Below are positions 23,100 to 35,022 of a DNA stretch of 64,000 bases, in pieces. Position 1 is the first letter of the stretch. Every line of letters starts with the position of its first letter. A program made the translations under genes and the position numbers. The notes beneath the pieces were generated by a model. That model ran no database searches. It was not told the origin of the DNA and saw only the letters and a list, made by a program, of their open reading frames with translations. Source of the DNA: Crocodylus rhombifer (Eukaryota; Chordata; Crocodylia; Crocodylidae); contig JAVSML010024358.1 of assembly GCA_038503035.1 (NCBI GenBank), forward strand, positions 434,001-498,000. The letters are read 5' to 3'.

Positions 23100-23860
23100 T
23101 GGGAAACAAGCAGGAGGAACTCACCCTCCTGCTAGCTGACACCAACTCATACATAATGGGATCACTGAAACCTGGCGGGACTCAACGCATAACTGAGCTG
23201 TGAATATTGAGGGCTATAGGCTGTACAGGAGGGACAGGATAGGAAGGAAAGGTGGGGGCATGGCACTCTACATTAAGGGGGAATACCCATCCTCATCAAT
23301 TAATAAGGAATCAGAGGAAGGGCACTCTGAAGTGCTTTGGGTTAGATTACAAGGCAGTCGAGGGGAAAGAGACTTAACAGTGGGGGTCTACTACAGACCT
23401 CCCAACCAAGGGGAAGAGCTCAACCAGGAATTCTTAGGTCAGCTCATGGAGGTAATGAAGTCTAAGGATGTGGTAGTCATGGGGGACCTGAACTTCCCAG
23501 GCATCCACTGGGAAGAGCAGTCAACCAGGTCTGACTGCTCATGCAGGGTCTTAGCCAGAATGCAGGACCTCCATCTAACCCAGGAGGTGCACAGCCCCAC
23601 CAGGGGAGACCTGGTCCTTGTTGGATCTGGTGTTGGTCATGGGAGATGACCTGGTGAGGGGGCTGCAGATGCTCGACCACCTGGACGACAGTGATCATCG
23701 CCTGCTGGAATTCACCATCCAGCACAAAGTGTCAAAGGCCTGCAGCAAGGCAGCAGCCCTAGATTTCAGAAGGGCAAACTTCAATGAGCTAAGGAGAATA
23801 GTCAGGGAAGCACTGAGGTCCCAGAGGGGCGGGGAGCCAGGTGTCCAAGAAGAGTGAACG
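23100..23860 (+). pseudogene. CR1 ORF2 endonuclease domain
   Basis: APE-type endonuclease that would nick target DNA to start reverse transcription. Motifs in order: ITETW (about 23160-23175, the catalytic Glu motif), VGVYYRPPNQGEEL, VVMGDLNFPGIHW (about 23474-23512, catalytic Asp/Asn), then in the next frame LDHLDDSDHRLLEFTIQH (SDH catalytic motif near 23689). One frameshift near 23620-23640 separates the GDLNFP and SDH motifs, and a TGA interrupts before MNIEGYRLY. Confidence 0.85.
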
Positions 23861-23872
23861 CTTCTTAAGGAG

Positions 23873-25850
23873 ATGATCTTCCAAGACCAAAGGGAGGTAA
23901 TCCCAATGAAGATCAAAGGGAGCAGGAGGGAACACGAGCCCCCATGGCTCACCAAAAGCATCCAGGAATGTCTCCTAGCTAAAAGGGAAGCGTACACCCA
24001 ATGGAAAGGAGGGGACATCACCAGGGATGACTATACTGCAGTTGCTCAGGGATATAGGGGGGCAGTCAGGAAGGCCAAGACAGAGATGGAACTGGGACTA
24101 GCTTCCCAGATTAAGGACAATAAGAAGTCCTTCTTTAAATACATAGGGGGTAAAAAGAAGGTTCTGGGTAATGTGGGGCCCCTGCAGAACACGTTTGGAA
24201 ATTTGGTCGTCACACCAGACGACAAAGCCAACATATTTAATGATTTCTTTTCCTCCATCTTCCTAAGCAGGGACCGGAACAGCCACCTCCCTGCTGGGCC
24301 CCCCTCAGGCCCCAGAGAAGGCACACCTAGGCCAAGGGTTAGTGAAGAACTAGTTAGGGAGCTTCTGGAGGGACTGGATATATTCAAGTCAGCCAGTCCA
24401 GATGATCTTCACCCTAGAGTACTAAAGGAATTGGCTGAGGTCATACCAGGACCCCTGGCACAGCTTTATGAGCACTCGTGGTGCTCTGGTGTGGTGCCAG
24501 AGGACTGGAAGATGGCCAACGTGGTTCCCATCTTCAAAAAGGGGAAGAAGGAGGACCTGGGAAACTATAGGTTGGTTAGTCTTACTTCGAACGTAGGCAA
24601 GCTGTTCGAGAAAATTATGCTGCCACACATCCATGAGGGGCCAGTAGGAGATTTCATGCTTAGGGGCAACCAACATGGATTCATCAGTGGCAGGTCTTGT
24701 CAGACTAACCTGGTGGCCTTCTATGATCAAATCACCAAATCCTTAGATGCAGGGGTAGCAGTGGACATAGTCTTCCTGGACTTTTGGAAGGCCTTCAACA
24801 CTGTCTCTCAGCCTGTTCTCATTAAGAAACTGTGGGGCTGTGGTGTCGACATCCACACAGTCAATTGGATCGCCAACTGGCTGGAGGGCTGCACCCAGAG
24901 AGTGGTGGTGGAGGATGGGTCATTTTCAACCTGGAGGCATGTAGGCAGTTGGGGTTCCACAGGGCTCGGTCCTTGGGCCCACACTGTTCAACATCTTCAT
25001 CAAGAACTTGGACGAAGGGGTAAAAAGCACCCTGTTCAAATTTGCTGATGACACGAAGATGTGGGGGGATGTGGGCACACTAGAAGGGAGCAATAGGCTG
25101 CAGTAGGACCTAGACAGGTTACAACGGTGGGCAGATGAGAATAGGATGGGATTCAACACTGACAAGTACAAAGTGATGGACCTGGGGAGGAACAACCGGC
25201 ACCATACCTACAGGTTGGGGAATTCCCTTCTGGTGTGTCAGTACAGAGCCAGAAAAGGATCTTGGAGTCACCATTGACTCCAAGATAAACATGGACCAGC
25301 AGTGTGGGGATGAAGTCAGGAAGGCCAACCGGACCTTGTCATGCATCCACAGATGCATCTGAAGCAGGTCCAAGGAGGTGATACTCCCCCTCTATGTGGC
25401 ACTGGTCAGGCCGCTGCTGGAGTACTGCATCCAGTTCTGGGTCCCGTACTTTAAGAGGGATGTGGACAACATGGAGAGAGTCCAGAGGAGGGCCACTCAC
25501 ATGACCAGGGGCAGCAGGGCAGGCCCTATGAGGAGAGGCTACAGGACCTGAACCTGTTCAGCCTCCACAAGAGAAGGCTGAGGGGGGATCTAGTGGTCTG
25601 TTACAAACTAGTCGGGGGGATCAGCAGGCATTGGGGGAGTCCCTGTTCCCCCGAGCACTGCCAGGAGTAACCAGGAATAATGGTTGCAAGCTGGTAGAGG
25701 GAAGATTTAGGCTAGATATCAGGAGGCACTACTTCACAGTCAGGGCAGCTAGGATCTGGAACCAACTTCCAAGAGAAGTGGTGCTGGCTCCTACTCTGGG
25801 GGTCTTTAAGAGGAGGTTAGATGAACACCTTGCTGGGGTCATTTGACCCC
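23873..25850 (+). pseudogene. CR1 ORF2 reverse transcriptase and C-terminus
   Basis: The longest frame (23873-25048, 391 codons) carries ASPDDLHPRVLKELAEVIPG, VPEDWKMANVVPIFKKGKKE, NYRLVSLTSNVGKLFEKI, HGFISGRSCQTNLVAFYD and DIVFLDFWKAFNTV, all RT fingers and palm motifs. After a frameshift near 24950 the palm continues with FADD (25041-25052) and DLDRLQRWADENRMGFNTDK. The C-terminus resumes at 25631-25846 with TRNNGCKLVEGRFRLDIRRH and VVLAPTLGVFKRRLDEH. The catalytic FADD codons are intact, but the frame is broken at several points. Confidence 0.88.
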
Positions 25851-26043
25851 AGTATTCTTTCCTGCCATGGGAGGGGGTCGGACTAGATGATTTACTCAGG
25901 TCCCTTCCAACCCTAGAAACTATGAAACTATGAAGCAGCAGCTAGGGCAGGTATACATCCCCCCCCCGGTGGATGTATATCAGCTGCAGACGCTCAAAAA
26001 TGGCATCTTATGAAACCCATGACTACAGTACGTAGACTAAGTG

Positions 26044-26740
26044 TTTATCCTGTCCAAAATTGGCTGCCTGATTTTTATCCTGTCTAAATTTGGCTGCCCA
26101 AACAAGTTCATCAGTGTTTTGAGACTTCTCCATGACAACGTCAGCAAGGGTTCTCAGCAACGGGAATCAAATGGAACCATCTGAGGTGAAAACTGGAATG
26201 AATTAAGGTTGTGTCATTGCTCTAAATTTTTTTTTCCATCCTCATCTCCACCATAATGCACCTCATCAACAGAAAGCTCCCACCTGGAATTGAAATTGTG
26301 TATAGGATGGACAGAAGACTCTTCAACCTCAACAGACTCAAGTCCAAAACAAAGATTATAACAGCATCCATAATGGAGGTGTAGTATGCGGTTGACAATA
26401 ATGTCATTGTTCAATTTGAAACAGACGTCCAAGCCATTCTTAATGTATTCTCAGAAGTCTAAAAGAATATTGGCTTAACTCTAAACATCAGTCTTTTGCC
26501 AACCTGCTTCAAATGGAGAAACAAACCCCCACTCCATTCAGATCAGTGGAGAATTACTGGAGAGTGTGGATCACTTCACCTATCTTGGAAGTCATCTTTC
26601 ATCAAAGGCAGACATCGATGTGGAAATACAACACTGCTTGAAATGTGAGAGTGCAGTCTTTGGATGTCTGAGTAGAAGAGTCTTCTTAAATCATGACAAC
26701 CTTGCTGAAATGAAGCTCTTGGTTTATCATGCCATTGTCA
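26044..26740 (+). pseudogene. RTE LINE reverse transcriptase fragment
   Basis: Readable segments: FGCPNKFISVLRLLHDNVSA followed by RVLSNGN (26085-26165), then after stops and frame changes NVVYRMDGRLFNLNRL-like sequence, then in the frame 26566-26784 MDHFTYLGSHLSSKADIDVE followed by IQHCLKCESAVFGCLSRRVF. This is the second half of an RTE RT, ending at the VIP(Y/T) segment. The YADD region is degraded (near 26385). The sequence at 26044-26090 contains a ~41-base local duplication of the FGCPN-encoding start. Unlike the copy at 9545-13240 this one is plus-oriented. Confidence 0.8.
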
Positions 26741-26742
26741 TT

Positions 26743-26744
<2 letters not shown>

Positions 26745-26775
<31 letters not shown>
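26745..26775. repeat. (AT)n microsatellite
   Basis: Pure alternating AT of about 31 bases, directly where the RTE coding remnant ends. Confidence 0.9.
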
Positions 26776-26781
<6 letters not shown>

Positions 26782-26878
26782 TAAATATTGGTCAGGCAGG
26801 ACTTACAAATATATATAGTAGTTTATATACTAATTATATACTAATTATATATTAGTTGTGTTTCACTACTGAAAGTTG

Positions 26879-26910
26879 GGGCTTTTTATCAGAGAAAACC
26901 AGGATCCCTG
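26879..26910. mobile_element. Solitary hAT MITE right end
   Basis: GGCTTTTTATCAGAGAAAAC then CAGGATCCCTG is the reverse complement of the CAGGGATCCTGGTTTTCTCTG end of the MITE at 724-957. Its left end is not found nearby. The following 8 bases are GTAATGTC. Confidence 0.65.
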
Positions 26911-27089
26911 GTAATGTCTACCTTTAGGTAATTCCTAGAATTGTATCCAACTACACCTTTAGACCAGTAAATAACCCTTTAAGTGGCTGCATATGTAAAT
27001 TTTAGATCTTACTTCCCCCTCAGAAAGTGCATAACTCTGTGTAAGCAAGAAAAAATGGAGAAGGAGAATAAGCAACCCATCTTTTTTAG

Positions 27090-29385
27090 CTCAGTACCCT
27101 AATGGTAAGGGCACTTGCCCTGGTATCTACTGGGAGAGCAACACAACTGTGCACAACCAATCCAGGAAGTTTCTGGAGAGTGCTGGAGACAACTTCCTTG
27201 TACAAATACTGAAGAGGCCAACTAGGGGCTGTGCTCTTCTTGACCTGCTGTCATGAACAGGGAAGAACTGGTGGAGAAAGTAGTAGTGGACAGCAACTTA
27301 GCAGGCAGCAGCAACCATGAGACGACTGAGTTTAGTATCCTGGACAAAGGAAGGAAGGAGTGTAACAGAGTAAGGTCCATTGACTTCAGAAAAGCAGACT
27401 TTGACTCCCTCAAGGGACTGATGGTCAGGATCCCCTGAGAGACCATTCTGAGGGAGAGAGGAGTCCAGGAATGGTGGCTGTATTTTAAAGAACCTTACTG
27501 AGGGCACAAGAACAAACCATCCCAATGTGCAGAAAGACTTACACATATGGCAGGAGACCAACTTGGCTTCGCAGAGAACTCTTGACTGAGCTTATACACA
27601 GAAAAGAAGCTTACAAAAAGTGGAAGCTTGGACAGATAACTAGGGAGTATTATAGGAATATTGCTTGGGTGTGCAGGGATTAAATCAGCAAGGCCAAAAC
27701 ACAACTGGAGATGTAGCTAGCAAGGGTGTAAAAGGTAACAAGAAGGATTTCTACAAATATGTTAGCAACAAAAGAAAGGTCAGAGAAAGTGTAGGTCTCT
27801 TACTGAATGGCGGAGGCAACCTAGTGACAGTTGATGAGGAAAAGGCTGAAGTACTCAGTGCCTTTTTTATTTTGGTCTTCACAAGCGAGGTTATCTCCCA
27901 GACTACTGCACTAGCAAGCAAAGTTTGGGAGAAGGTGAGCAGCCCTCTGTGACAAAATAACAGGTTAGGGAATATTTAGAAAAGCTGGAAGTGTATAAGT
28001 CCATGGGGCCATATGTACTACATCTGAGTGTGTTGAGGGAATTAGCTGAATAATGCTGGCCTTTATTTTTGAAAACTCATAGTGATTAGGGGAGGTCCCA
28101 ATCAATTAGAAAAGGACAACCTTTTAGAAAGGTAGAAAGCAGGATCCAGGGAACTACAGACTGGTCAACATCACCTCTGTCCCTGGGAAAAAAATCATGG
28201 AAGAGATCCTCAAGGAATCCATTCCTAAGCACTTGGAGTAGAAGTAGATGATTAGGAAGAGTCCGTATGGATTCAACAAAGGCAAGTCTTGCCTGACCAA
28301 CTTGATTGCCTTCTATAATGAGATGACTGGCTCTGTCGATATGGGGAGAACAGTGGATGAGGTAACCTTGATTTTGGCTTTTGATACAGTCTCACACAAC
28401 ATTCTTGTAAGCAAGCTAATGAAGTATGGGTTGGGTGAATGGACTGTAAGGTGAATAGAAAGCTAGCTGGATCGTCAGGTGTAAGAGGTAGTGATCAATG
28501 CCTCAAGGTCTAGTTGGCATCCAGTATCAAGTGGAGTGCCCCAGGGATTGGTCCTGGGGCCAGTTTTGTTCAATTTCTTCATCAATGATCTGGAAGATGG
28601 GATAAACTACACCCTCATCAAGTTTTCAGATGAAACCAAACTAAGGGTTGTAGTAGATATGCTGGAGAGTAGTACTAGGATTCAGAGAGACCTTGAAAAA
28701 TTAGAGAAATTGGAACAAAATACGTCTCATGAGGTTTAATAAAGAAAAGTGCAAAGTCCTTCACATAGGGCAGAAACATTCCATATTATGGGCTGAGAAC
28801 TGACTGGCTAAGCAGCAGCTCTGTAGAGAAGGACCTAGGAGTTACAGTGCATAGTAAACTGAATATGACCCAAAAGTGTGCCGTTGTTGTGAAGAAGGCT
28901 AACAGCATAAGGGACTGCATTAGCAGAAGTGTTGCCAACAGATCGAGGTAAGTGATTTTCCCCTCACTGTTGGCACTAGTGAGGCCACATCTTGATTACT
29001 GTGTTCAGTTTTGCGTCCCCCCCCCCCCGCCCCAAGGTGTGGACAAATTGAAGAGAGTCCAGTGGAAGGCAGCAAAAATGGTAAAGGGGCTGGGGAACAT
29101 GACTTATGAGGATAGGCTGAGGCAAATGGGCTTATTTAGTCTGGAGAGGTGAAGACTTGAGGGGGAATAGTAGCGCCTTCAACTACCTGAATGGTGTTTC
29201 CAAAGAGGATGGAGCTAGACTGTTTTCAGTAGTGTCCAAAGACAGAACAAGAGTAGTGGTCTCAAGTTGCAGTAAGGGAGGTTTAGGTTGGAAATTAGGA
29301 AAAACTTTCTAGTAGGAGGGTGGTGAAGCATTGGAATGTGTTACCTAAAGAGGTGGTAGAATCTCCATCCTTGGAGGTTTATAAG
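27090..29385 (+). pseudogene. Old CR1 LINE (endonuclease end to RT C-terminus)
   Basis: Segments in order: NREELVEKVVVDSNLAGSSN followed by HETTEFSIL (SDH region degraded to SNHE, 27253-27340), CRLGRPNWLRRELLTELIHR-like sequence (27545-27605), NKKDFYKYVSNKRKVRESVG (27665-27952), SPYGFNKGKSCLTNLIAFYN (28248-28454), GVPQGLVLGPVLFNFFINDL with FSDE in place of FADD (28491-28739), and LVRPHLDYCVQFCVPP then RVQWKAAKMVKGLG (28952-29152). More than six frame breaks make it the oldest near-complete CR1 here. A C-run sits at 29019-29033. It is cut at 29385 by a hAT end. Confidence 0.85.
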
Positions 29386-29526
29386 CAGGGATCCTCATTT
29401 TCTCTGATAAAAAAATCCTCAAGCTGTGAATTGATACATTGTGAATAAAATGCAGACTTGAGCACACATTGGTAGGTTGGATCCAAGCTCTTTATGTGCA
29501 TGCGGGCTGTAGGTTGACAACCCCTG
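29386..29526. mobile_element. hAT ends, possibly chimeric
   Basis: The left edge CAGGGATCCTCATTTTCTCT followed by GATAAAAAA matches the hAT MITE family at 724. The right edge ends in TTGACAACCCCTG, the reverse complement of a CAGGGGTTGTCAACC end, which belongs to the other CAGGGGTTCTCAACC-type hAT family also present at 30428. Flanking 8-mers TTTATAAG and CATTATTG do not match. Either two elements abut or a recombinant was formed. Confidence 0.45.
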
Positions 29527-30427
29527 CATTATTGCATCTATTTTTTAATGACGCTGTCGTTTTACTCCAAGGGCCGAACTGCAAAAAAGCAGCAAGGAGG
29601 AGGAGGAACAATCCACCATTTTTATTAACGATTTTTCAGTGACCCAAGCAGGGTGGAACACTTAGGCAGTTTAGTCCACTTATACACCTAATAGGTGGAA
29701 CAGTATCTGGCCCCAAATGAATTTAATCAGCTATGGTGTTTAGTGGCTGCTAGAGGATAAGGCAAAGGTCACAATAATGAGCAAAGGAATAGAGCTCAGA
29801 TTTCCAGGAGTAGTTTCATAGCTAAACAGGTATATACATTCATTCACATGCATGGGTGAACCTAGAATTTTGAGATGGGGGTGCAGATGGTGAAGTGCAT
29901 CATCATATATAAAACACATTTTTTCTCCAATTAAAAATAAACTAAAAACCTTGCTAATATGCTAAGGGTCTAGACTGTATTATGCAGTTTAAGATTGACA
30001 CAAAAACAAATATTACTTCATTGAAATGAGTTAAAAACAATCTGCAGGGCTGTGAAATAGGGGCTTCAGGATCAGCTAACAGACAGCAGAACTGCAGAAG
30101 AAACAATAGCTTGATTCATGGGACATCAAAACCATTAAGAAGGAGACAAGATTGTTAACACCTATGGAATGAGGAGTTTAAATGGGATCAGATAAATTAT
30201 AATGGCCATGAAGTCAGTTGACTCCCTAAGCAGCCACTGATTACAAATGCTGCTGCCACTGCCAGGCAGCTGGTTTTAAACTGGCTGGAGCAGGAAGCAA
30301 GGTGGGGTGCAATTGTATCAGTGCACCATTCCCCACAGACCTGCCGCTGTTCACATGCATTATTGTTGCAGGATATGGGTCTTAGTCAATTTAAATTCAA
30401 TGCATTTTTTAAAATGTTCATTTAAAG
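29527..30427. other. No gene or repeat recognised
   Basis: AT-rich sequence with short chance frames only. Confidence 0.45.
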
Positions 30428-30776
30428 CAGGGGTTCTCAACCCTTGGCCCACAAACTAAATCTGGCCTTTGAAGCCATGCAATCAGACCCGTGGAGCCAC
30501 ATATACAAAGATTTGGTAGCAGGGCAGAGGTGGTATTAACAGCCACTACTATCCTGTTCCCAAGTTTTGGAGCTATAAGGACCTCCTCAGCCTAGGTAAC
30601 ATGGACTAGAATGCAGGGCCCAATGAAGGAAGTCCAGGGCCTGATCCCAGCATGCTAGGCTGGGTGGAGGTAGTATGGGAATGGGGCCCAATCCTGGGGG
30701 AGGTGTTGAGGGCCCAGTCCTGGCACCTGGGGCCCATTCATTCAGTCCATGAGGCCAAACGGTAGAGGTTTCACTG
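30428..30776. mobile_element. Non-autonomous hAT element (349 bp)
   Basis: It begins CAGGGGTTCTCAACCCTTGG and ends with the reverse complement of CAGTGAAACCTCTACCGTTT. Flanks are ATTTAAAG (30420-30427) and GTTTAAAG (30777-30784), an 8-bp target duplication with one mismatch. The ends and duplication length identify hAT. The interior is GC-richer than the flanks, and has no transposase. Confidence 0.8.
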
Positions 30777-30784
30777 GTTTAAAG

Positions 30785-32300
30785 AATGACCTTCAGGGTT
30801 TTTGTTTGTATCTGGTTTAGGACTTGAACCAGTGAAGCAATGTGCAGTGATGGAGTGAAAGCATGGAATGGAAATGCTGGGGAAAAGAATGTAGAAACAC
30901 TTTCCAATAGCAGCCTTGCATGATAAATCATCTCACTTATTTGGTTGCAGATTAACATCCTTGCTTTCGTTCCTGATATTGTTCTTTTTCTTATTATATT
31001 TCAGTTCCCTTAGAGCAAGGAAATGTCTATGTACATGCCTATAAAGTGGCTATTCTTTGTGAAAATATGTTTATTATTATTTGTAGTGGTAGCAGTCATC
31101 ACAGCAGCAAAATAATCCAGATTCAGGACACATGTCAATACATGTAAAGAACACAGTAGGCAATAAGAACCCAACCCATATTTCCTTGTATACAGAGACA
31201 GTACATTTAGGGTAATCCTCACCATCTGTTTGGATGCAGGGGTTGGATCACTTTATTTCCAACATCCTTAAGTCCTTCACAATTGACATTAAAAATGCTT
31301 TATTCACAAATGGCACAACTATTACTATGCTCACAGAATCCATCATCATCATCATTCAATATCCTGTTTATCTGTTTAATATCTTTATGCTCAAAATGCT
31401 TATTCTTACATTCTCCTTATCAGCTATCATTCTCCATATCAGCTATCTAGGTCAACCCACATGCTTTAGATGACTTAATGTATGTAATTGAATAATGTAT
31501 ATATAGTAAAAGTGTAGCCCTGATGCAGGGGGAATATTTGAGAGTATGATAAAATCAAGATACACCTGCTCTGTTCTGAAATGATACAGGGATAATGTAA
31601 TACAAATAATCCTAACGGTGCTAAGAAATCGAAAAAATCAAAATGATGTTACTAACTTGATTGCCTCTCGACAGACACTCTTTAACCTTTGTTAAATGCC
31701 CTGTGTTTACTATGCATCAGCTTTAAAGATCTGGATAAGTGAATTAATTTACCTTTATTCTCTTGAGGAATGCTATTGATTTTTATGAAAATGAATTAAA
31801 CATTCACTATCAATTAAGTTCTATGTTTGTTTTTTCAGAAGAGCTATCTTCTTGCTGAATGAGTAATTTTCCTAACAGCAAACACAACAGAGTGGTGTAC
31901 TGTCCACTTATTGGCATATGTATTGGATAAACAAAACCCAATTACATTGCTGTTTATATTGCATCAGGATTACACATTATGTTTAGCCTTGTTTTTAAGG
32001 AGTTCCACCCAGCTAAATGACTTATCCTTGATTTTTTACTGCCTTAAGATTTATAATATAAAGTAAGTATTAGAGTTAGAGCTGGAAAAAATTAAGAGAA
32101 AAAATGTATCTTGCGCTGGATTTGTTTTATATTTTCTTATTGTCTTACTAACTATATAAACTTCCCCTGCTCATCCTTTTATTGTTTATGCTGAGTGGCT
32201 TGTTTAGGACCTTTTGTTGCCAAGTTGACTTCTTCCTTGGACCCACATACTTCTTTTTTTTGTCAGTAGTTTTATAAGACCCTTTACGAGAACGTTGTCC
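30785..32300. other. Unique AT-rich DNA, no gene seen
   Basis: Short chance frames only (up to 79 codons). No repeat family recognised. Confidence 0.5.
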
Positions 32301-32301
32301 A

Positions 32302-32990
32302 GTAGGTCTGTGCGAATATGCAAGTATTTGATTTAGATTCAGATTCAGCCAATTTGGATTCAGCCAATTTGATTCAGAGATTTGAATTGCTTTTCCAATT
32401 CAATTGGTCCGAAATGATTTGGAGCCGATTTGGAGCCAATTCAGGGTGATTCAAAGTTTCAGCCATATGGTATAATGGGGAATCAGTGAAATATTATAAC
32501 TTTGTTGTTTTATGGCTGATTCAGATGAAGCTTGCAGGGGTGGTAGCCCTTCAAGTGATAGGAGCGGGGGTTTCTGGGAAACTGCACCTCAAAATTCTAA
32601 AAGCAAAACTCATATCACAAGTGTGTGTTAAGCTACAGTGGGGTGAAAACTGCAGGGATGGTAGCTCTTGCTGAGGCCACAAAGCCTGCCAAGCTTCAAG
32701 GAGATAGGTGCAGGGGTTTCTGGGAAACTGCATCTCAAACTGCTGACAAGCAAAACTCATGACATAAGTGACACTGTGTGTGTGCATGTTAAGCTGCAGC
32801 AGGGTGAAAACTGCAGGCCTGCTAGGGCCTGCTGCAGCCACAAAGCCTGCCAGCTGTCAAGGAGATAGCTGCAAGGGGAGTCTGGGTTCTGGGGCCCTGC
32901 AGCTCTGGCTTCAGGCAGGCAAAATTCATGACATGGGTATTTGTGAGACTGTGTGTCTTCAAGTGCATCTTTCCTGGTACTGGGGCCCCT
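32302..32990 (+). mobile_element. hAT fragment related to the 14055-17156 copy
   Basis: It starts near TAGGTCTGTGCGAA, followed by the subterminal GATTCAGATTCAGCCAATTTGG stretch rich in GATTCA/CCAATTT motifs. The marker string ATGGTATAATGGGGAATCAG (reverse complement at 16690-16712) is also present. From 32520 it carries two or three AAGCCTGCCA / AGGAGATAGGTGCAGGGGT modules, as in 15245-16690. It has lost the transposase and apparently the far end. Frames at 32551-33136 are artefacts of these modules. Confidence 0.7.
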
Positions 32991-33640
32991 GCACAACATG
33001 GCAGTGTGCCCCCGTGAGGTTCCTTCTCCCCTACGGCCTCAGTACAGTCTACCACAGCACCAAATTGTTTAGGCACGTTTTTCTTTATCCTTATTCCTTC
33101 TCTCTTGTTTATAACTCAGTCATCTATTGTATTTGAACTTTTGATAAGCTTCTGTGTTCTGTTGTTTTTGAAATAATAGTGTTTTAAAGACTGGAAGTAA
33201 GCTAAAAAAATAACTTCGCTTATAAGAAACGTGAGACATTAACTTCATGGCAAGGGCTAGATAAAGGGAGAATCCTCTTCAAGACACAAACAGATGAGAC
33301 CAACTGCAGGGAACTTCTACCCAAATAACTACTCTGACAGGCTTGAAAGTGATAATATACTTAGCTAGTGACATAATTTTAAAATCATTGCACAAGATTA
33401 ATCACTCATTGGTTCATTGTTCATTGAGTGTTGTGGGCACTGGATTTACAACAGAGCCCCAGTACCCTGCTCTGGGGGAGTACAAACTTCAGACCTACCA
33501 CAACACCTACAGTTGATAATAAGTTAGTTTGTGATGCACAGTGATAGGATATAAAAACAATGTAGGCAAAGCAAGTAAGATGATTTCAACATAAATTACC
33601 CAAATTTCCCAGTGCCAAGAATATATACAAGGCGAACTGT
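32991..33640. other. No gene or repeat recognised
   Basis: AT-rich to mixed sequence; chance frames only. Confidence 0.4.
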
Positions 33641-34714
33641 GCATCCAGCTGATACGTAAAAGCCACCTTGAAGTTCATGGCTGGGGGCCCCAGCTATTGA
33701 GGCAGCTAGGGCTCCCCAAGCTGTTGTTGTAAACTACAGCTGGGGAGCTGGGTGGGATGGGCCACTACACACCTGAGAGTCCCTTCTCTGGTCAAGTGTC
33801 ACCAGAGGTACCAGGCCAGGGTTGGAGCTTGGGCAAGCTGCCCATGCTGGTGTAAACTACATAAGTATGACCTGGATCCTAGGGCACCAGAAAGTTGGTC
33901 AGTTGCCACTTAAAGGGTATGGCCTTGTGGGCATAGCTGGACTGACAATTGTGGTCAGTTACAGAGACCCACAGTGCCTCAAAGACCAACCTTTATGTGG
34001 CACTACTATACCGACTGGTCATGCCCTAGCTCCTGCATCTGGCTTTACAGGGCTTCATAGATGTGGGCATTGGAGCACCTGCCCCACTCAAACTGGCACC
34101 CCACAGCACCACAAGGTCACCTTTGTTCTCTTGGCTTCAGTTGGGCCTTGGGATGGAGAGCACAGGTGTGTGGACCCATGTGGTCCTGGGCCTGTGTGAG
34201 AAGGACAATGCCATGCTGGGTCCTGTGCCAGCCCTCCTGGCCCCCACATTGCTGTCCTGGTGTTACCAACCATGGGCAGATGTCAGCAATGCCCAGTGCA
34301 GAGCATGGCATGGGACTGGTAGCCACATGGCAGAGGCAATGCCCTGCAGTACCTGCAGATGCAGGACAGGCTGCTGAGGGCATGCTGCAGGCAGAAGATA
34401 CTGGCCCTGCTGCCCAGAAGTTGCTTTCAGATGGCCCTGGGACTTGACAGGACTAGCCAGGAGCTGCAGCAGCCTGCAGCGCCCTTTAGCACCCTGCTGG
34501 ACCCAATGGCAGTGCCTTGGCAGCCATGTGGCAATGCAGTGCCAAGCAGCAGAACAGGGGTGCTGACAGGCAGGCACAGGTAGGCTGTGGCCTGCCCAGG
34601 GAGACACAGGACCCTCAGACTCCCTGGTGAGTGTGCCCCAAGGCACAAAATGTCTTCAGGCTTTCATAGTGACAGTGGCTGCCATAGATGCAACTGAGCC
34701 CTGAGCCAGGAGAA
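33641..34714. other. GC-rich block, possible decayed DNA transposon interior
   Basis: A ~1.07 kb GC-rich block in an AT-rich setting with many overlapping frames of 60-128 codons on both strands, none with a convincing start or domain. One frame (34359-34583) reads MQDRLLRACCRQKILALLPR followed by a Leu/Gln-rich stretch, loosely like the C-terminal part of Myb/SANT-like proteins of PIF/Harbinger elements. This resemblance is weak. It abuts TCTACATG-type MITE sequence at 34715. Confidence 0.3.
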
Positions 34715-34910
34715 GTGGTTGTGTCTACATGTGTGCTACTGCTTATTTCCTAATCTCACTTAATTTGCTACTTACATTTGCAACTAGCAAGATAAAGTGG
34801 GATTAAGGGGTTTTACTGTGCAGCAAAAGCATGCTTATGTAGACATACATGCTTACTGTGTTGTATACTGTGCTACTGCGTAGGAATATGTTTCATGTAG
34901 ACATGGGCAC
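34715..34910. mobile_element. TCTACATG-type MITE
   Basis: Bounded by GTTGTGTCTACATGTG on the left and TTTCATGTAGACATGGGC on the right, with an internal TATGTAGACATACATGC string. Same end type as at 11244 and 21554, but a different interior (TAATCTCACTTAATTTGC). Confidence 0.55.
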
Positions 34911-34942
34911 TGTGGAGATAATTAGTTTACTTCATCTTAAGA

Positions 34943-35022
34943 GGGCCATGCATGTAGAGGTGAGACATTTACTATGGAGCTAATGAGTCTGCTCCACAGT
35001 AAACATATCATGTAGATGCACC
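34943..35022. mobile_element. Small palindromic MITE (~80 bp), second copy
   Basis: The arms carry GACATTTACTATGGAGC and GCTCCACAGTAAACATATC around a TAATGAGTCT centre, with outer ends CATGTAGAGG and CATGTAGATGCACC. Same design as 10484-10565. Confidence 0.65.

Larger units (their letters stand above)
23015..25935 (+). mobile_element. Near full-length CR1 LINE
   Basis: This is the most complete CR1 in the window: endonuclease, RT, C-terminal domain, and the 3' end TTGACCCCAGTATTCTTTCC ... ending in the CTATGAAACTATGAA microsatellite. The 5' edge near 23015 is approximate, and no ORF1 is seen upstream. Frameshifts near 23620, 23860, 24950, 25230 and 25500 break ORF2. Most amino-acid motifs remain readable, which suggests moderate age. 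Confidence 0.9.

Noticed and set aside
23477..24730. Minus-strand frames within the plus-strand CR1
   Set aside because: Antisense shadows of CR1 ORF2 without their own motifs.
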